From Streptomyces triticisoli (GTDB taxonomy: Bacteria; Actinomycetota; Actinomycetes; Streptomycetales; Streptomycetaceae): a stretch of DNA of 33,451 bases. The notes below the pieces were generated by a model. That model had not been told where the DNA came from. It made no database searches and saw nothing but the letters and a program-made list of their open reading frames with translations. Of this stretch, positions 8,082 to 15,697 are shown piece by piece. Location of the stretch: positions 1-33,451 of the forward strand of contig NZ_QFDQ01000205.1 in assembly GCF_003270085.1 (NCBI RefSeq). Direction: 5' to 3'. The position numbers were made by a program, and so were the translations under genes. Every line of letters starts with the position of its first letter. The first letter of the stretch is position 1.

Positions 8082-9917
8082 CTAGGCCGCGCGTACGTCC
8101 CGTTCCGTGACCGAGTGGGCGCAGGAGCGCTCGGCGGCGGTGCGGCGGCGCAGGAAGCGCGGCAGGGGCAGGGCCAGGTCGACGAAGCCCTCGGCCTGCA
8201 TGGCGGCGAAGCCGATGCGGGGCAGGTCCGCGGAGGCGCGGTAGACGACGAACCGCGGCTCCCAGCGGGGCTGGAACTTGGCGTTGAACTTGTACAGCGA
8301 CTCGATCTGGAACCAGCGGGAGAGGAACACCAGCAGTCCGCGCCAGGCCCGCAGCACAGGCCCCGCGCCGATCTTCTCGCCGCGCGCCAGCGCCGAGCGG
8401 AACATCGCGAAGTTCAGCGAGACACGGGTGATGCCGAACTTCGGGGCGGCCTGGAGCGCCGCGACGATCAGCAACTCGTTCATGCCGGGGTCGGCAGAGC
8501 GGTCACGCCGCATCAGGTCCAGGGACGCGCCGTCCTCGCCCCAGGGCACGAAGTGCAGGACCGCCTTCAGGTCGCCGTACTCGCCCGGCTCGTCGTCCTG
8601 CTTGTGCGCGGTGGCGATCAGACAGTCCCCGTCGGCGGGGTCGCCGATGCGGCCGAGCGCCATGGAGAAACCGCGCTCGGTGTCGGTGCCGCGCCAGTCC
8701 TCCGCCGCCCGCCGGATCCGCTCCAGCTCGGTCTGGCCGAGGTCACGGATGCGCCGCACCCGGGTTTCGTAGCCGGCCCGCTCGATGCGCTTGACCATCT
8801 GACGGACATTGCGCATCGCGCGTCCGGCGAGCGAGAAATCCGCGACGTCGACCACCGCCTCGTCACCCAGTTCCAGGGCGTCCAGACCGGTCTCCCGGGT
8901 CCACACCTCGCCGCCGGTCTCGGAGCAGCCCATGACGGCGGGTGTCCAGGAGTGGGACCTGGCCTCGTCCATGAACCGTTCGATGGCCCCCGGCCAGGCC
9001 TCGACGTCGCCGATCGGGTCGCCGCTGGCCAGCATCACGCCGGAGACGACGCGGTACGTCACCGCCGCCTTGCCGCTGGGGGAGAACACGACCGCCTTGT
9101 CCCGGCGCAGCGCGAAGTGGCCGAGGGAGTCCCGGCCGCCGTGCCTGGCCAGCAGGGCGCGCAGCCTGCTCTCGTCCTCCTCGGTCAGGCGCGCGGCCGG
9201 ATGCTCGGGGCGGAGGGCCAGGTAGATGGTGGTGACCGCGGTGAGCCAGCCGAGGGCACCGAGGGAGAAGGCGACGGTCCAGGAGGTGTTGCCCTGGTAG
9301 CCGACCGGGCCCTCGAAGCCGAACAGGCCGTAGACGACATGGGTCAGCCGGTCCGCCACGCTGGGGTTGCCGACCATCCGGTGCCCGTGCGCGGTGACGA
9401 CGACCATGCCAAGGCCCAGCGAACCGGCGCTCATCAGGACGAAGTTGGCCAGCGCCCGCCAGCGGCTGCGCGGGTCCGGCAGCGCGGCGAACTCACGGCG
9501 GTGGATCAGCAGCGGAGCGAGCAGCGCGAGCGAGATGACGACCCCGACCACGGAGTGCCGGTAGACGAACTCCGCCGCCGCGCCGGCCGGCAGCAGCACC
9601 ACGGCCGCGCGCCAGGCCCGCCGCTTGCGCCGCTTCAGGCCGTGCGCGAGCAGCAGCAACAGCACGCCCACGCTGAGCGAGAGGGCCGCGGCGAACGGGC
9701 CGAACGAGCCCGGCAGCACCTCGGCCAGGGCGTGCATACGGCTGTGCCTGAAGCGCGGGAAGACACCCGCGGCGATGTCCAGGAGGCCGACGACCGCGCA
9801 GGCCCGGCCGACCAGAGCGGGGACGGCCTCGGGGCGCGGGCCGCGGAGTATGCGCCGCACCCGGTTCGATCGGCCAGGAACCCCGTCCGGCATTTCCCCA
9901 TCTGTCCTGACAGACAT
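8082..9917 (-). CDS. LysX/MprF-like membrane protein with DUF2156 aminoacyl-phosphatidylglycerol synthase domain
   Basis: A 611-residue protein. Its N-terminal half carries about six membrane segments (roughly residues 31-52, 72-95, 103-117, 122-140, 155-175 and 212-234). Its C-terminal half (about 245-590) is the DUF2156 domain of MprF/LysX proteins, with LARHGGRDSLGHFALRRDKAVVFSPSGKAAVTYRV, ASGDPIGD and a late block NELLIVAALQAAPKFGITRVSLNFAMFRS. Family members transfer lysine or another amino acid from tRNA to phosphatidylglycerol, lowering envelope charge and giving resistance to cationic peptides. Unlike mycobacterial LysX there is no fused lysyl-tRNA synthetase, so the amino acid donor is not readable here. 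The ATG at 9917 has only a weak GGGA before it. ATG 9893 (MPDGVPG) is an alternative. The substrate is inferred from the family. Confidence 0.85.
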   Translation of the reverse strand: MSVRTDGEMPDGVPGRSNRVRRILRGPRPEAVPALVGRACAVVGLLDIAAGVFPRFRHSRMHALAEVLPGSFGPFAAALSLSVGVLLLLLAHGLKRRKRRAWRAAVVLLPAGAAAEFVYRHSVVGVVISLALLAPLLIHRREFAALPDPRSRWRALANFVLMSAGSLGLGMVVVTAHGHRMVGNPSVADRLTHVVYGLFGFEGPVGYQGNTSWTVAFSLGALGWLTAVTTIYLALRPEHPAARLTEEDESRLRALLARHGGRDSLGHFALRRDKAVVFSPSGKAAVTYRVVSGVMLASGDPIGDVEAWPGAIERFMDEARSHSWTPAVMGCSETGGEVWTRETGLDALELGDEAVVDVADFSLAGRAMRNVRQMVKRIERAGYETRVRRIRDLGQTELERIRRAAEDWRGTDTERGFSMALGRIGDPADGDCLIATAHKQDDEPGEYGDLKAVLHFVPWGEDGASLDLMRRDRSADPGMNELLIVAALQAAPKFGITRVSLNFAMFRSALARGEKIGAGPVLRAWRGLLVFLSRWFQIESLYKFNAKFQPRWEPRFVVYRASADLPRIGFAAMQAEGFVDLALPLPRFLRRRTAAERSCAHSVTERDVRAA

Positions 9918-9984
9918 CGCATCCCGTAGTTCTGCGAGAGACCTTGAATCCGGTGCCGATCCCGGGCATCCGGCGACATTGCGC

Positions 9985-10012
9985 CCTCTAGGACGGTGTC
10001 CAGGGGAGTCAG
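9985..10012 (-). promoter_or_regulatory. Possible promoter of the LysX/MprF-like gene
   Basis: On the reverse strand CTGACT (10012-10007) and TAGAGG (9990-9985) are separated by 16 bases, resembling a housekeeping sigma promoter. The pair lies 68 bases before the ATG. Both hexamers are imperfect, so this is a weak call. Confidence 0.3.
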
Positions 10013-10121
10013 GTTCACTCCCCGCCGGAAAGTCGAGTCAAAGACCAGGGAAAGGCCGGGGCAAGCCCTCGCGAGGAGGCGGCGGCGGGCCCGGGCGGGA
10101 AGCGCAGGCGGGTAAGAGTCC

Positions 10122-11249
10122 ATGGGTCTCACGAGCAACAAGATGTTGGCGCTGGCGACTCTGTTCGCCGTCCTGCTGTTCGTCGGCACGGTGTGGCTCT
10201 GGCCACGTCTGGCCCGCCGCACCTGGGGTGCGGTCGGCGGACGCGTCGGCCTGCTGCTGGCCACCCAGCTGGCACTGTTCGCGTGCGCCGGACTCGCCGC
10301 CAACCAGGCCTTCGGCTTCTACGCCAGTTGGGCGGACCTGTTCGGCCGGGAGAAGGGACAGGGGGTCGTCGTCGAACACTCGGCGCGCGGCCGCGGCGGC
10401 GGCCCGCTGCAGGTGGTCGGCACCCAGCGGGTGCGGCTGGGCAGCAGTGCGCGGCCGCAGACCGCCGGCCAGATCCAGAAGGTCGACATCGTGGGCCGTA
10501 CGACCGGCATCGCCACGCCCGCGTTCATATACCTGCCGCCGGAGTACTTCCAGCCGCAGTACCGCACGCGCACCTTCCCCGCGGCCGTGGTGCTCACCGG
10601 CTACCCGGGCACCGCGCAGGCGCTGATCACCAAGCTGCACTACCCGCGCACGGCGCAGGAGCTCGCCGAGGACGGGCGGGCGCAGCCGATGATCCTGGTG
10701 ATGCTGCGGCCGACGGTGGCGCCGCCGCGGGACACGGAGTGCGTGGACATCCCGGGCGGCCCGCAGACCGAGACGTTCTTCGCCGAGGACCTGCCGGACG
10801 CCGTCGCCGCCCACTACCGGGTCGTGGGGAAGCCGGGCAGCTGGGGCATCGTCGGCAACTCCACGGGGGGTTACTGCGCGCTGAAACTCGCCATGCACCA
10901 TCCCGAGGTGTACGCCGCGGGCGCGGGCCTGTCCCCGTACTACAAGGCGCCGATCGACCCGACCACGGGCGATCTGTTCCAGGGGCAGCAGCATCTGCGG
11001 AACCGTGCCGACCTGCGGTGGAGCATCAAACACCTGCCCGCGCCCGACACTTCGCTGCTCGTCACCAGCAGCAGGGCCGGCGAGACCAACTACCGGGCGA
11101 CGCTCAGGTTCATAGAGGAGGTGAGGGCGACGAACAGGACACGGATCTCGTCGATCATCCTCGACAGCGGGGGGCACAACTTCAACACCTGGCGGCGTGA
11201 GATCCCGGCGGCGCTGCAGTGGATGAGCGCCCGCCTGAGCGACCACTGA
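10122..11249 (+). CDS. Membrane-anchored esterase of the alpha/beta-hydrolase (esterase D / antigen 85-like) family
   Basis: A 375-residue protein with two hydrophobic segments at about residues 8-27 and 38-60. These are followed by an extracytoplasmic hydrolase domain with YLPPEYFQPQ, FPAAVVLTGYPG (oxyanion region) and the nucleophile elbow GNSTGG, where Ser247 is the predicted nucleophile. The predicted catalytic His352 lies in SGGHNFNTWR. The pattern fits the putative esterase family PF00756, which includes antigen 85 acyltransferases and esterase D. Substrate is unknown. The ATG at 10122 has only a weak AAGAG before it. It is divergent from the LysX/MprF-like gene across 204 bases, and both act at the membrane, but joint function is inference. 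Confidence 0.87.
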   Translation: MGLTSNKMLALATLFAVLLFVGTVWLWPRLARRTWGAVGGRVGLLLATQLALFACAGLAANQAFGFYASWADLFGREKGQGVVVEHSARGRGGGPLQVVGTQRVRLGSSARPQTAGQIQKVDIVGRTTGIATPAFIYLPPEYFQPQYRTRTFPAAVVLTGYPGTAQALITKLHYPRTAQELAEDGRAQPMILVMLRPTVAPPRDTECVDIPGGPQTETFFAEDLPDAVAAHYRVVGKPGSWGIVGNSTGGYCALKLAMHHPEVYAAGAGLSPYYKAPIDPTTGDLFQGQQHLRNRADLRWSIKHLPAPDTSLLVTSSRAGETNYRATLRFIEEVRATNRTRISSIILDSGGHNFNTWRREIPAALQWMSARLSDH

Positions 11250-11288
11250 AATGATCTTGCTGAAGCGAAGGCGAAGGCGAAGGCGGCC

Positions 11289-11314
11289 GGAACTCCCGTC
11301 GTCGCAGGAAGGTT
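11289..11314 (+). promoter_or_regulatory. Weak sigma-R-like match before the coiled-coil membrane protein
   Basis: GGAAC (11289-11293), 18 bases, then GTT (11312-11314). This is the same spacing as at ftsH and clpC, but without the leading GG. A start site from this element would fall on the small ORF start at 11320, so the two readings of this stretch conflict. Low confidence. Confidence 0.25.
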
Positions 11315-11319
11315 TCGGT

Positions 11320-11370
11320 ATGGCTGTCTTTTTGCCGGGCGGCCTGCCGGGACTCGTCTACGCGCGGTAA
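11320..11370 (+). CDS. Possible 16-residue leader peptide
   Basis: A tiny ORF reading MAVFLPGGLPGLVYAR and ending in TAA. An AGGAAGG ribosome-binding sequence (11306-11312) is spaced 7 bases from its ATG, better than that of most full genes here. It ends 10 bases before the ATG of the next gene, so translation could affect that gene's expression. It does not resemble an amino-acid attenuator because no residue is repeated. It may be chance. Confidence 0.3.
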   Translation: MAVFLPGGLPGLVYAR

Positions 11371-11380
11371 GTTTCTGGCC

Positions 11381-12661
11381 ATGCCACGTGGACGACACCG
11401 CCATTCCCCGCCCTTGCACAGGCTGCTGCCTCCTTCGGCGATCGCCGGCGTCTCGCTCGTCTGCGCCCTGGCGCCCTGGGTGTTCACGGACGCGATCGTG
11501 CTGCGGTCGCTCGCCGCGGCCGCCGCGGCGACGGCGGTCACCGGCGCGGTCGTGATGCGCCGCTGGGACGGGCAGGCCGGCCGGCAGGTCGCCGACCTCA
11601 CCCGCGCGCGTGCGAGCGACGAGTGGCGCTTCGAGGAACGAGTCGCCGAACTCGAGACGGATCTCGAGGAGTCGCGCGAGCTGCGGGTCCGGCTCGAGCA
11701 GAAGCTGCGCGCCAGGCGTGCGGAGCTGGCGGGGCTGCGCAACGAGCACGCGGCACTGCTGCGGCGGTACGCCACGGCGGAGACCGAGCGTGCGAGCGCG
11801 CTGGAGGGCCGCCGCCTGCTGGAGATAGAGGCCGCCCCCGAAACCCCCGCGCTGCCCGCCGGGCCGACGGCCGGCACGGAGGAGAAGCCGGAGGCCGAGG
11901 CTCCCGCCGTGTTCTCCCCGGAGGGCTCCCAGCTGTTCCTGCGGGCCCGGGCGGCGCTGTCGCGGCTCGGCACGGACGGCGAGGAGACGAACGCGGCCGC
12001 TGCCCAGGAGTCCGACGCCTCGTCGGGGGCCGACGGCAGTGCCGATGCCGGCCCCGCGCGGGAGGACGAACCGGAGGGGCAGCCCGAGGCGGCCGATGCG
12101 CACGAGCGCACGGCCGCCACCACGACCGAGCCGACCGCGGCGACCGAGCCGAGCGAGCCGAGCGAGCCGGTGGAGCCGAGTGAGCCGGTGGAGCCGAGTG
12201 AGCCGGTGGAGCCGAGTGAGCCGGTGGAGCCGACCGCGTCGGCCGGAGAGGCCGCGCCGTCCCCCGCGACCGGTCCGACCGATCCGACTGATCCGACCGG
12301 TCCGACTGATCCGACCGGTCCGGTCGAACCGGCACGTCCGGCCCAGTCCGCGCCGCAGCGGTCCTCCGGGCACTTCACCGTGCCGACCGCGGTGGCCGTC
12401 GTACCGGCCGCGCCCGCGCGGCGCCCGGTGGCCGAGGGCGGATTCGACTTCTTCGGGGCGAAGAAGGGTTCGCCGTCCACCGACCTGGGCGCCGTCCAGA
12501 ACGAGGACCTCGCCGACGTGGTCGGCCAGGAGGCCCTCACCCTCCACAAGGCGGAGGCCGAGTCCCAGTACAAGCCGGCCGCGGGCCAGATCATCGACCT
12601 GACGGCCCACGACGAGACAGAGTCGGTCGACGTACAGGGCCTGCGCACCGCGGCCTCCTGA
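11381..12661 (+). CDS. Membrane-anchored coiled-coil protein with tandem EPSEPV repeats, unknown function
   Basis: A 426-residue protein I recognise only as a Streptomyces conserved hypothetical. A basic N-terminus precedes hydrophobic segments at about residues 18-35 and 39-58. A charged helical stretch at about 65-150 has heptad-like spacing (EWRFEERVAELETDLEESREL) and probably forms a coiled coil. The rest is a long disordered Pro/Ala/Glu/Thr-rich tail holding two tandem repeats (12155-12226 and 12269-12322). A conserved-looking C-terminal segment follows, with GGFDFFGAKKG and QNEDLADVVGQEALTLHKAEAESQYK. ATG 11381 has no ribosome-binding site. TAAGTT (11368-11373) sits 7 bases upstream, as in leaderless messages. 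It resembles an envelope scaffold, which is a guess. Confidence 0.8.
   Translation: MPRGRHRHSPPLHRLLPPSAIAGVSLVCALAPWVFTDAIVLRSLAAAAAATAVTGAVVMRRWDGQAGRQVADLTRARASDEWRFEERVAELETDLEESRELRVRLEQKLRARRAELAGLRNEHAALLRRYATAETERASALEGRRLLEIEAAPETPALPAGPTAGTEEKPEAEAPAVFSPEGSQLFLRARAALSRLGTDGEETNAAAAQESDASSGADGSADAGPAREDEPEGQPEAADAHERTAATTTEPTAATEPSEPSEPVEPSEPVEPSEPVEPSEPVEPTASAGEAAPSPATGPTDPTDPTGPTDPTGPVEPARPAQSAPQRSSGHFTVPTAVAVVPAAPARRPVAEGGFDFFGAKKGSPSTDLGAVQNEDLADVVGQEALTLHKAEAESQYKPAAGQIIDLTAHDETESVDVQGLRTAAS
12155..12226 (+). repeat. Four 18-base tandem repeats encoding EPSEPV
   Basis: Four nearly identical units (GAGCCGAGYGAGCCGGTG) run head to tail. Partial units lie on both sides (EPS at 12146-12154, EP at 12227-12232). 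They encode an acidic Pro/Ser repeat in the coiled-coil membrane protein. Near-identity at the DNA level suggests recent expansion by slippage, so copy number may vary between strains. Confidence 0.9.
12269..12322 (+). repeat. Six 9-base tandem repeats encoding T-D/G-P
   Basis: Six units of ACY-GRT-CCG run in frame, encoding TGPTDPTDPTGPTDPTGP in the same protein as the EPSEPV repeat and 43 bases after it. The third-position changes are few, again suggesting slippage expansion. Confidence 0.88.
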
Positions 12662-12679
12662 CACCCCGGCGGGCCGCGC

Positions 12680-14014
12680 TCAGGCCATCCAGCGGTCCGG
12701 GCGCGCGGTCCGGCGCCCCGTGCGGGACCTCTCCGCCTGGGCCCGCAGGAGTTCCGCCGCCTCCCCGGCGTCCCGCAGGCGGGCCGTCACGGTCTTGTCG
12801 GCGCCGGTGTCCACGTGGAGGTCGGCGACGCGCCGTGCGCGCTGCCACGGGCCCTGGGACAGCCGTACGCTCTGCACCTTGGCGTGGGGCACCAGCGCGA
12901 GGTGGCGGCACAGGAGCCCGCGCCGGGTGGCGAACACCGCGTCGGTGACGGCGGTCCCGTGTCCGCGCCACCACACCGGCAGGCACCACCGGGCGCGTCG
13001 CGGCGGAGGTGTCAGCGAGGCCGCCGGCGGCACCGTCACCCCCGGCAGCACCCGCGCGATGACCGACTCGGCGACCTCGCGCGGGGCGACCGGCAGCAGC
13101 ATGGAGTTCGAGGACCCGGCCACGTCCAGCTCCACCCGGACCCAGCCCCACCACCGCCACAGCAGCGGCTCCACGATGCGTACGGTCTGCACCCGCCCCG
13201 GCGGCACCGTCTCGTGGACGCGGTCCAGCAGCCCCCGGTCGATCCGCAGCCCGTCGGGCGACTCGCTCACCGTCCAGCCGTAGGAGGTGACGAAGCGGCC
13301 CGCGCTGCTGGTCACGGCCCCGCCGAACAGCGGCACCGCGGACACCAGCACCGTCCACAGGTTGTCCGTGGCCAGCCACAGCAGCGACGGTACGACGACG
13401 GCGGCGACCAGCGAGCCCCAGGTCGCGCCGGTCAGCAGCAGCGAGACGGCGATCACGCGCGCGGGTACGCGCACGAGCTCCCGCGCGGGTGCCTCACCGA
13501 CCTCGTGCGCCGACTCGGGCGCGAACCCTGCCGCCCGCGCCAGCAGTTCGGCGCGCAGCGCCCGGGCCTCCTCCTCGCCGAGGAAGGCGAGTTCGTCCTT
13601 CTCGTCGGTCCCTATGACGTCGAGCTTGAGCTTGGCCACGCCCGCGACCCGCGCGAGCAGCGGCCTGGTGACGTCGACGGCCTGGATCCGCTCCAGCCGG
13701 ATGTGCGCGGTACGGCGGAACAACAGCCCGGTGCGGATGCGCAGTTCGGTGTCGGTCACCGCGTAGTGCGTGAACCACCAGGACAGAAAGCCGTAGAGGG
13801 CGGCCGCGGACACGAGCACCGCGAGCCCGGCCAGCAGCGTGGTCGTGGTCAGCCGGGTGAGCTGCCGCTGCGCCTGGGTGGGGTCGTGCACGGCCCAGCC
13901 CGCGAGCACGGCGACCGGCGCCCACGCCCGTCTGAGCGGGGTCACGGGGTGCAGCCGCCGCTCGGTCACGGGCCGCTCGTCGCGTACGGCCTGCTCGCCC
14001 CCCGCCGCCGTCAC
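12680..14014 (-). CDS. Large bacterial PH-domain membrane protein (YdbT-like)
   Basis: A 444-residue membrane protein with repeated bacterial PH (bPH2, PF03703) modules. The first is HYAVTDTELRIRTGLLFRRTAHIRLERIQAVDVTRPLLARVAG, preceded by a hydrophobic pair at about residues 30-75. A second, SYGWTVSESPDGLRIDRGLLDR with RVQTVRIVEPLLWRWWGWVRVELDVAG, follows two more membrane segments. A third is near the C-terminus (FATRRGLLCRHLALVPHAKVQSVRLSQGPWQR). In Bacillus the YdbS/YdbT pair contributes to lantibiotic resistance, a known family role. The function here is inferred. GTG 14014 overlaps the stop of the small partner as GTGA, so the two are coupled. It converges with the coiled-coil protein gene, 18 bases apart. 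Confidence 0.88.
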   Translation of the reverse strand: MTAAGGEQAVRDERPVTERRLHPVTPLRRAWAPVAVLAGWAVHDPTQAQRQLTRLTTTTLLAGLAVLVSAAALYGFLSWWFTHYAVTDTELRIRTGLLFRRTAHIRLERIQAVDVTRPLLARVAGVAKLKLDVIGTDEKDELAFLGEEEARALRAELLARAAGFAPESAHEVGEAPARELVRVPARVIAVSLLLTGATWGSLVAAVVVPSLLWLATDNLWTVLVSAVPLFGGAVTSSAGRFVTSYGWTVSESPDGLRIDRGLLDRVHETVPPGRVQTVRIVEPLLWRWWGWVRVELDVAGSSNSMLLPVAPREVAESVIARVLPGVTVPPAASLTPPPRRARWCLPVWWRGHGTAVTDAVFATRRGLLCRHLALVPHAKVQSVRLSQGPWQRARRVADLHVDTGADKTVTARLRDAGEAAELLRAQAERSRTGRRTARPDRWMA

Positions 14015-14514
14015 ATCCCCGCCGATCGGGCCTCGCCGAGCTCGGTGAGCCGGTCGCGCAGCCGTTCCGCCTCGGCCGGGTCGAGGCCGGGGATGGTCGC
14101 GTCGGTCGCGGCGGCGGCCGTGTGCAGCTGCACGGTGGCCAGCCCGAAGTGCCGTTCGACCGGCCCGGAGGTGACCTCGACCAGCTGCATCCGCCCGTAC
14201 GGCACGACGGTCTCCTCGTGCCACAGCACGCCCCGGCTGATCAGCAGGTCGTCGGCGCGCTCGGCGTACCGCCAGGAGCGCCAGTTGCGGCCGAGCAGCA
14301 CCCAGCCCCACGCCATCAGCGCCAGCGGCAGCAGCGCGGACGCCGACCAGGCGGGACCGACCAGCAGCCCCGGCAACAGCCCCGCGGCCAGGGCGAACAG
14401 ACCCAGCCACAGCACCAGCAGCAGCCGCCGCATCCGCAGCAGACCGCGCGGCAGCGGGATCCACACCGGCTCGTCGCCGGCCGCCCGCTCCTCGTCCACG
14501 CTCCCCGTCTCCAT
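14011..14514 (-). CDS. Small bacterial PH-domain membrane protein (YdbS-like)
   Basis: A 167-residue partner of the YdbT-like protein. Two membrane helices lie at about residues 33-55 and 60-76, then one PH (bPH2) module begins at WRYAERADDLLISRGVLWHEETVVPYGRMQLVEVTSGPVERHFGLATVQLHTAA and ends in PGLDPAEAERLRDRLTELGEAR. ATG 14514 was chosen because TACGCT (14526-14521) lies exactly 6 bases upstream, fitting a leaderless message. An in-frame GTG at 14499 preceded by GGGGAG is a real alternative. It is divergent from the NuoD-like gene with only 31 bases between the two starts, so the two promoters must overlap. Confidence 0.87.
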   Translation of the reverse strand: METGSVDEERAAGDEPVWIPLPRGLLRMRRLLLVLWLGLFALAAGLLPGLLVGPAWSASALLPLALMAWGWVLLGRNWRSWRYAERADDLLISRGVLWHEETVVPYGRMQLVEVTSGPVERHFGLATVQLHTAAAATDATIPGLDPAEAERLRDRLTELGEARSAGM

Positions 14515-14545
14515 GGGGCAAGCGTACGTAGGGGAGACTGTGTCC

Positions 14546-15697
14546 ATGACTCCTACCACGGAGACCACGGTCGGGATCGGCGGCGCCGCGGAGAGCACCG
14601 ACATGGTGCTCAACATCGGACCCCAGCACCCCTCCACGCACGGAGTGCTGCGGCTGAGGCTGGTGCTGGACGGCGAGCGCATCAAGCGCGCGGAGCCGGT
14701 GATCGGCTATATGCACCGCGGCGCGGAGAAGCTGTTCGAGGCGCGCGACTACCGTCAGATCATCATGCTGGCCAACCGCCACGACTGGCTGTCGGCCTTC
14801 TCGAACGAGCTGGGCGTGGTCCTGGCCGTGGAGCGGATGCTCGGCATGGAGGTCCCCGTGCGCGCGGTGTGGACGCGCACGCTGCTCGCGGAGCTCAACC
14901 GGGTGCTCAACCACCTGATGTTCCTCGGCTCCTACCCGCTGGAGCTGGGCGGCATCACGCCGGTCTTCTACGCGTTCCGGGAGCGCGAGGTCCTGCAGAA
15001 CGTCATGGAGGAGGTCTCCGGCGGCCGGATGCACTACATGTTCAACCGGATCGGCGGCCTGAAGGAGGACCTGCCGGCCGGCTGGACCACGCGCGCGCGT
15101 GCCGCGGTCGCCGACGTGCGCTCGCGCATGGACGTCTTCGACGACCTGGTGCTCGGCAACGAGATCTTCCGGGGACGCACCCGGGGTGTGGGCGTCCTGA
15201 CCCCGCGGGCCGTGCACGCCTACGGCGTGAGCGGCCCGATCGCCCGCGCCTCCGGCGTCGACTTCGACCTGCGCCGCGACGAGCCGTACCTCGCCTACGG
15301 GGAGCTGCAAGGCACCCTGAAGGTCGTCACCCGGCAGGAGGGCGACTGCCTGGCCCGCTTCGAGTGCCTGCTGGAGCAGACCCACAACGCGCTCGACCTC
15401 GCCGACGCCTGCCTGGACCGGCTGGCCGAGCTGGAGCCCGGCCCGGTCAACCAGCGGCTGCCGAAGGTCGTCAAGGCGCCCGAGGGGCACACGTACGCGT
15501 GGACCGAGAACCCGCTCGGCATCAACGGCTACTACCTGGTCAGCAGGGGCGAGAAGACCCCGTACCGGCTGAAGCTGCGCTCGGCCTCGTACAACAACAT
15601 CCAGGCGCTCACCGAACTGCTGCCGGGCACGCTGGTGGCGGACATGGTGGCGATCCTGGGGTCAATGTTCTTCGTGGTCGGGGACATCGACAAATAG
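14546..15697 (+). CDS. nuoD2: Orphan NuoD-like (complex I 49-kDa subunit-like) protein
   Basis: A 383-residue paralogue of the quinone-site subunit of NADH dehydrogenase I, standing alone rather than in a nuo operon. GPQHPSTHGVLRL (residues 25-37), GYMHRGAEK (54-62), NELGVVLAVERMLGMEVP, RTLLAELNRVLNHL and FREREVLQNVMEEVSGGRM all match the family. His32 (bovine His59) and Arg58 (bovine Arg85, the NDUFAF7 methylation site) are kept. The quinone-binding Tyr108 position is Trp81 (NRHDWLS), and the usual terminal DR is DK. The start ATG 14546 has GGGGAG 9 bases upstream. The 3' end overlaps the convergent MidA-like gene by 36 bases. It may work in a complex I-like or assembly role. Catalytic quinone chemistry is doubtful. 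The nuoD2 label is recalled from S. coelicolor. Confidence 0.9.
   Translation: MTPTTETTVGIGGAAESTDMVLNIGPQHPSTHGVLRLRLVLDGERIKRAEPVIGYMHRGAEKLFEARDYRQIIMLANRHDWLSAFSNELGVVLAVERMLGMEVPVRAVWTRTLLAELNRVLNHLMFLGSYPLELGGITPVFYAFREREVLQNVMEEVSGGRMHYMFNRIGGLKEDLPAGWTTRARAAVADVRSRMDVFDDLVLGNEIFRGRTRGVGVLTPRAVHAYGVSGPIARASGVDFDLRRDEPYLAYGELQGTLKVVTRQEGDCLARFECLLEQTHNALDLADACLDRLAELEPGPVNQRLPKVVKAPEGHTYAWTENPLGINGYYLVSRGEKTPYRLKLRSASYNNIQALTELLPGTLVADMVAILGSMFFVVGDIDK

Noticed and set aside
8001..9929. 642-codon forward ORF antisense to the LysX/MprF-like gene
   Set aside because: The composition is Arg/Gly/Ala/Pro without motifs. The reverse frame has clear membrane helices and DUF2156 blocks.
12815..14545. 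Forward extension upstream of the NuoD-like start
   Set aside because: The open frame continues far upstream but is antisense to the PH-domain genes. The NuoD family begins at ATG 14546 with a good ribosome-binding site.
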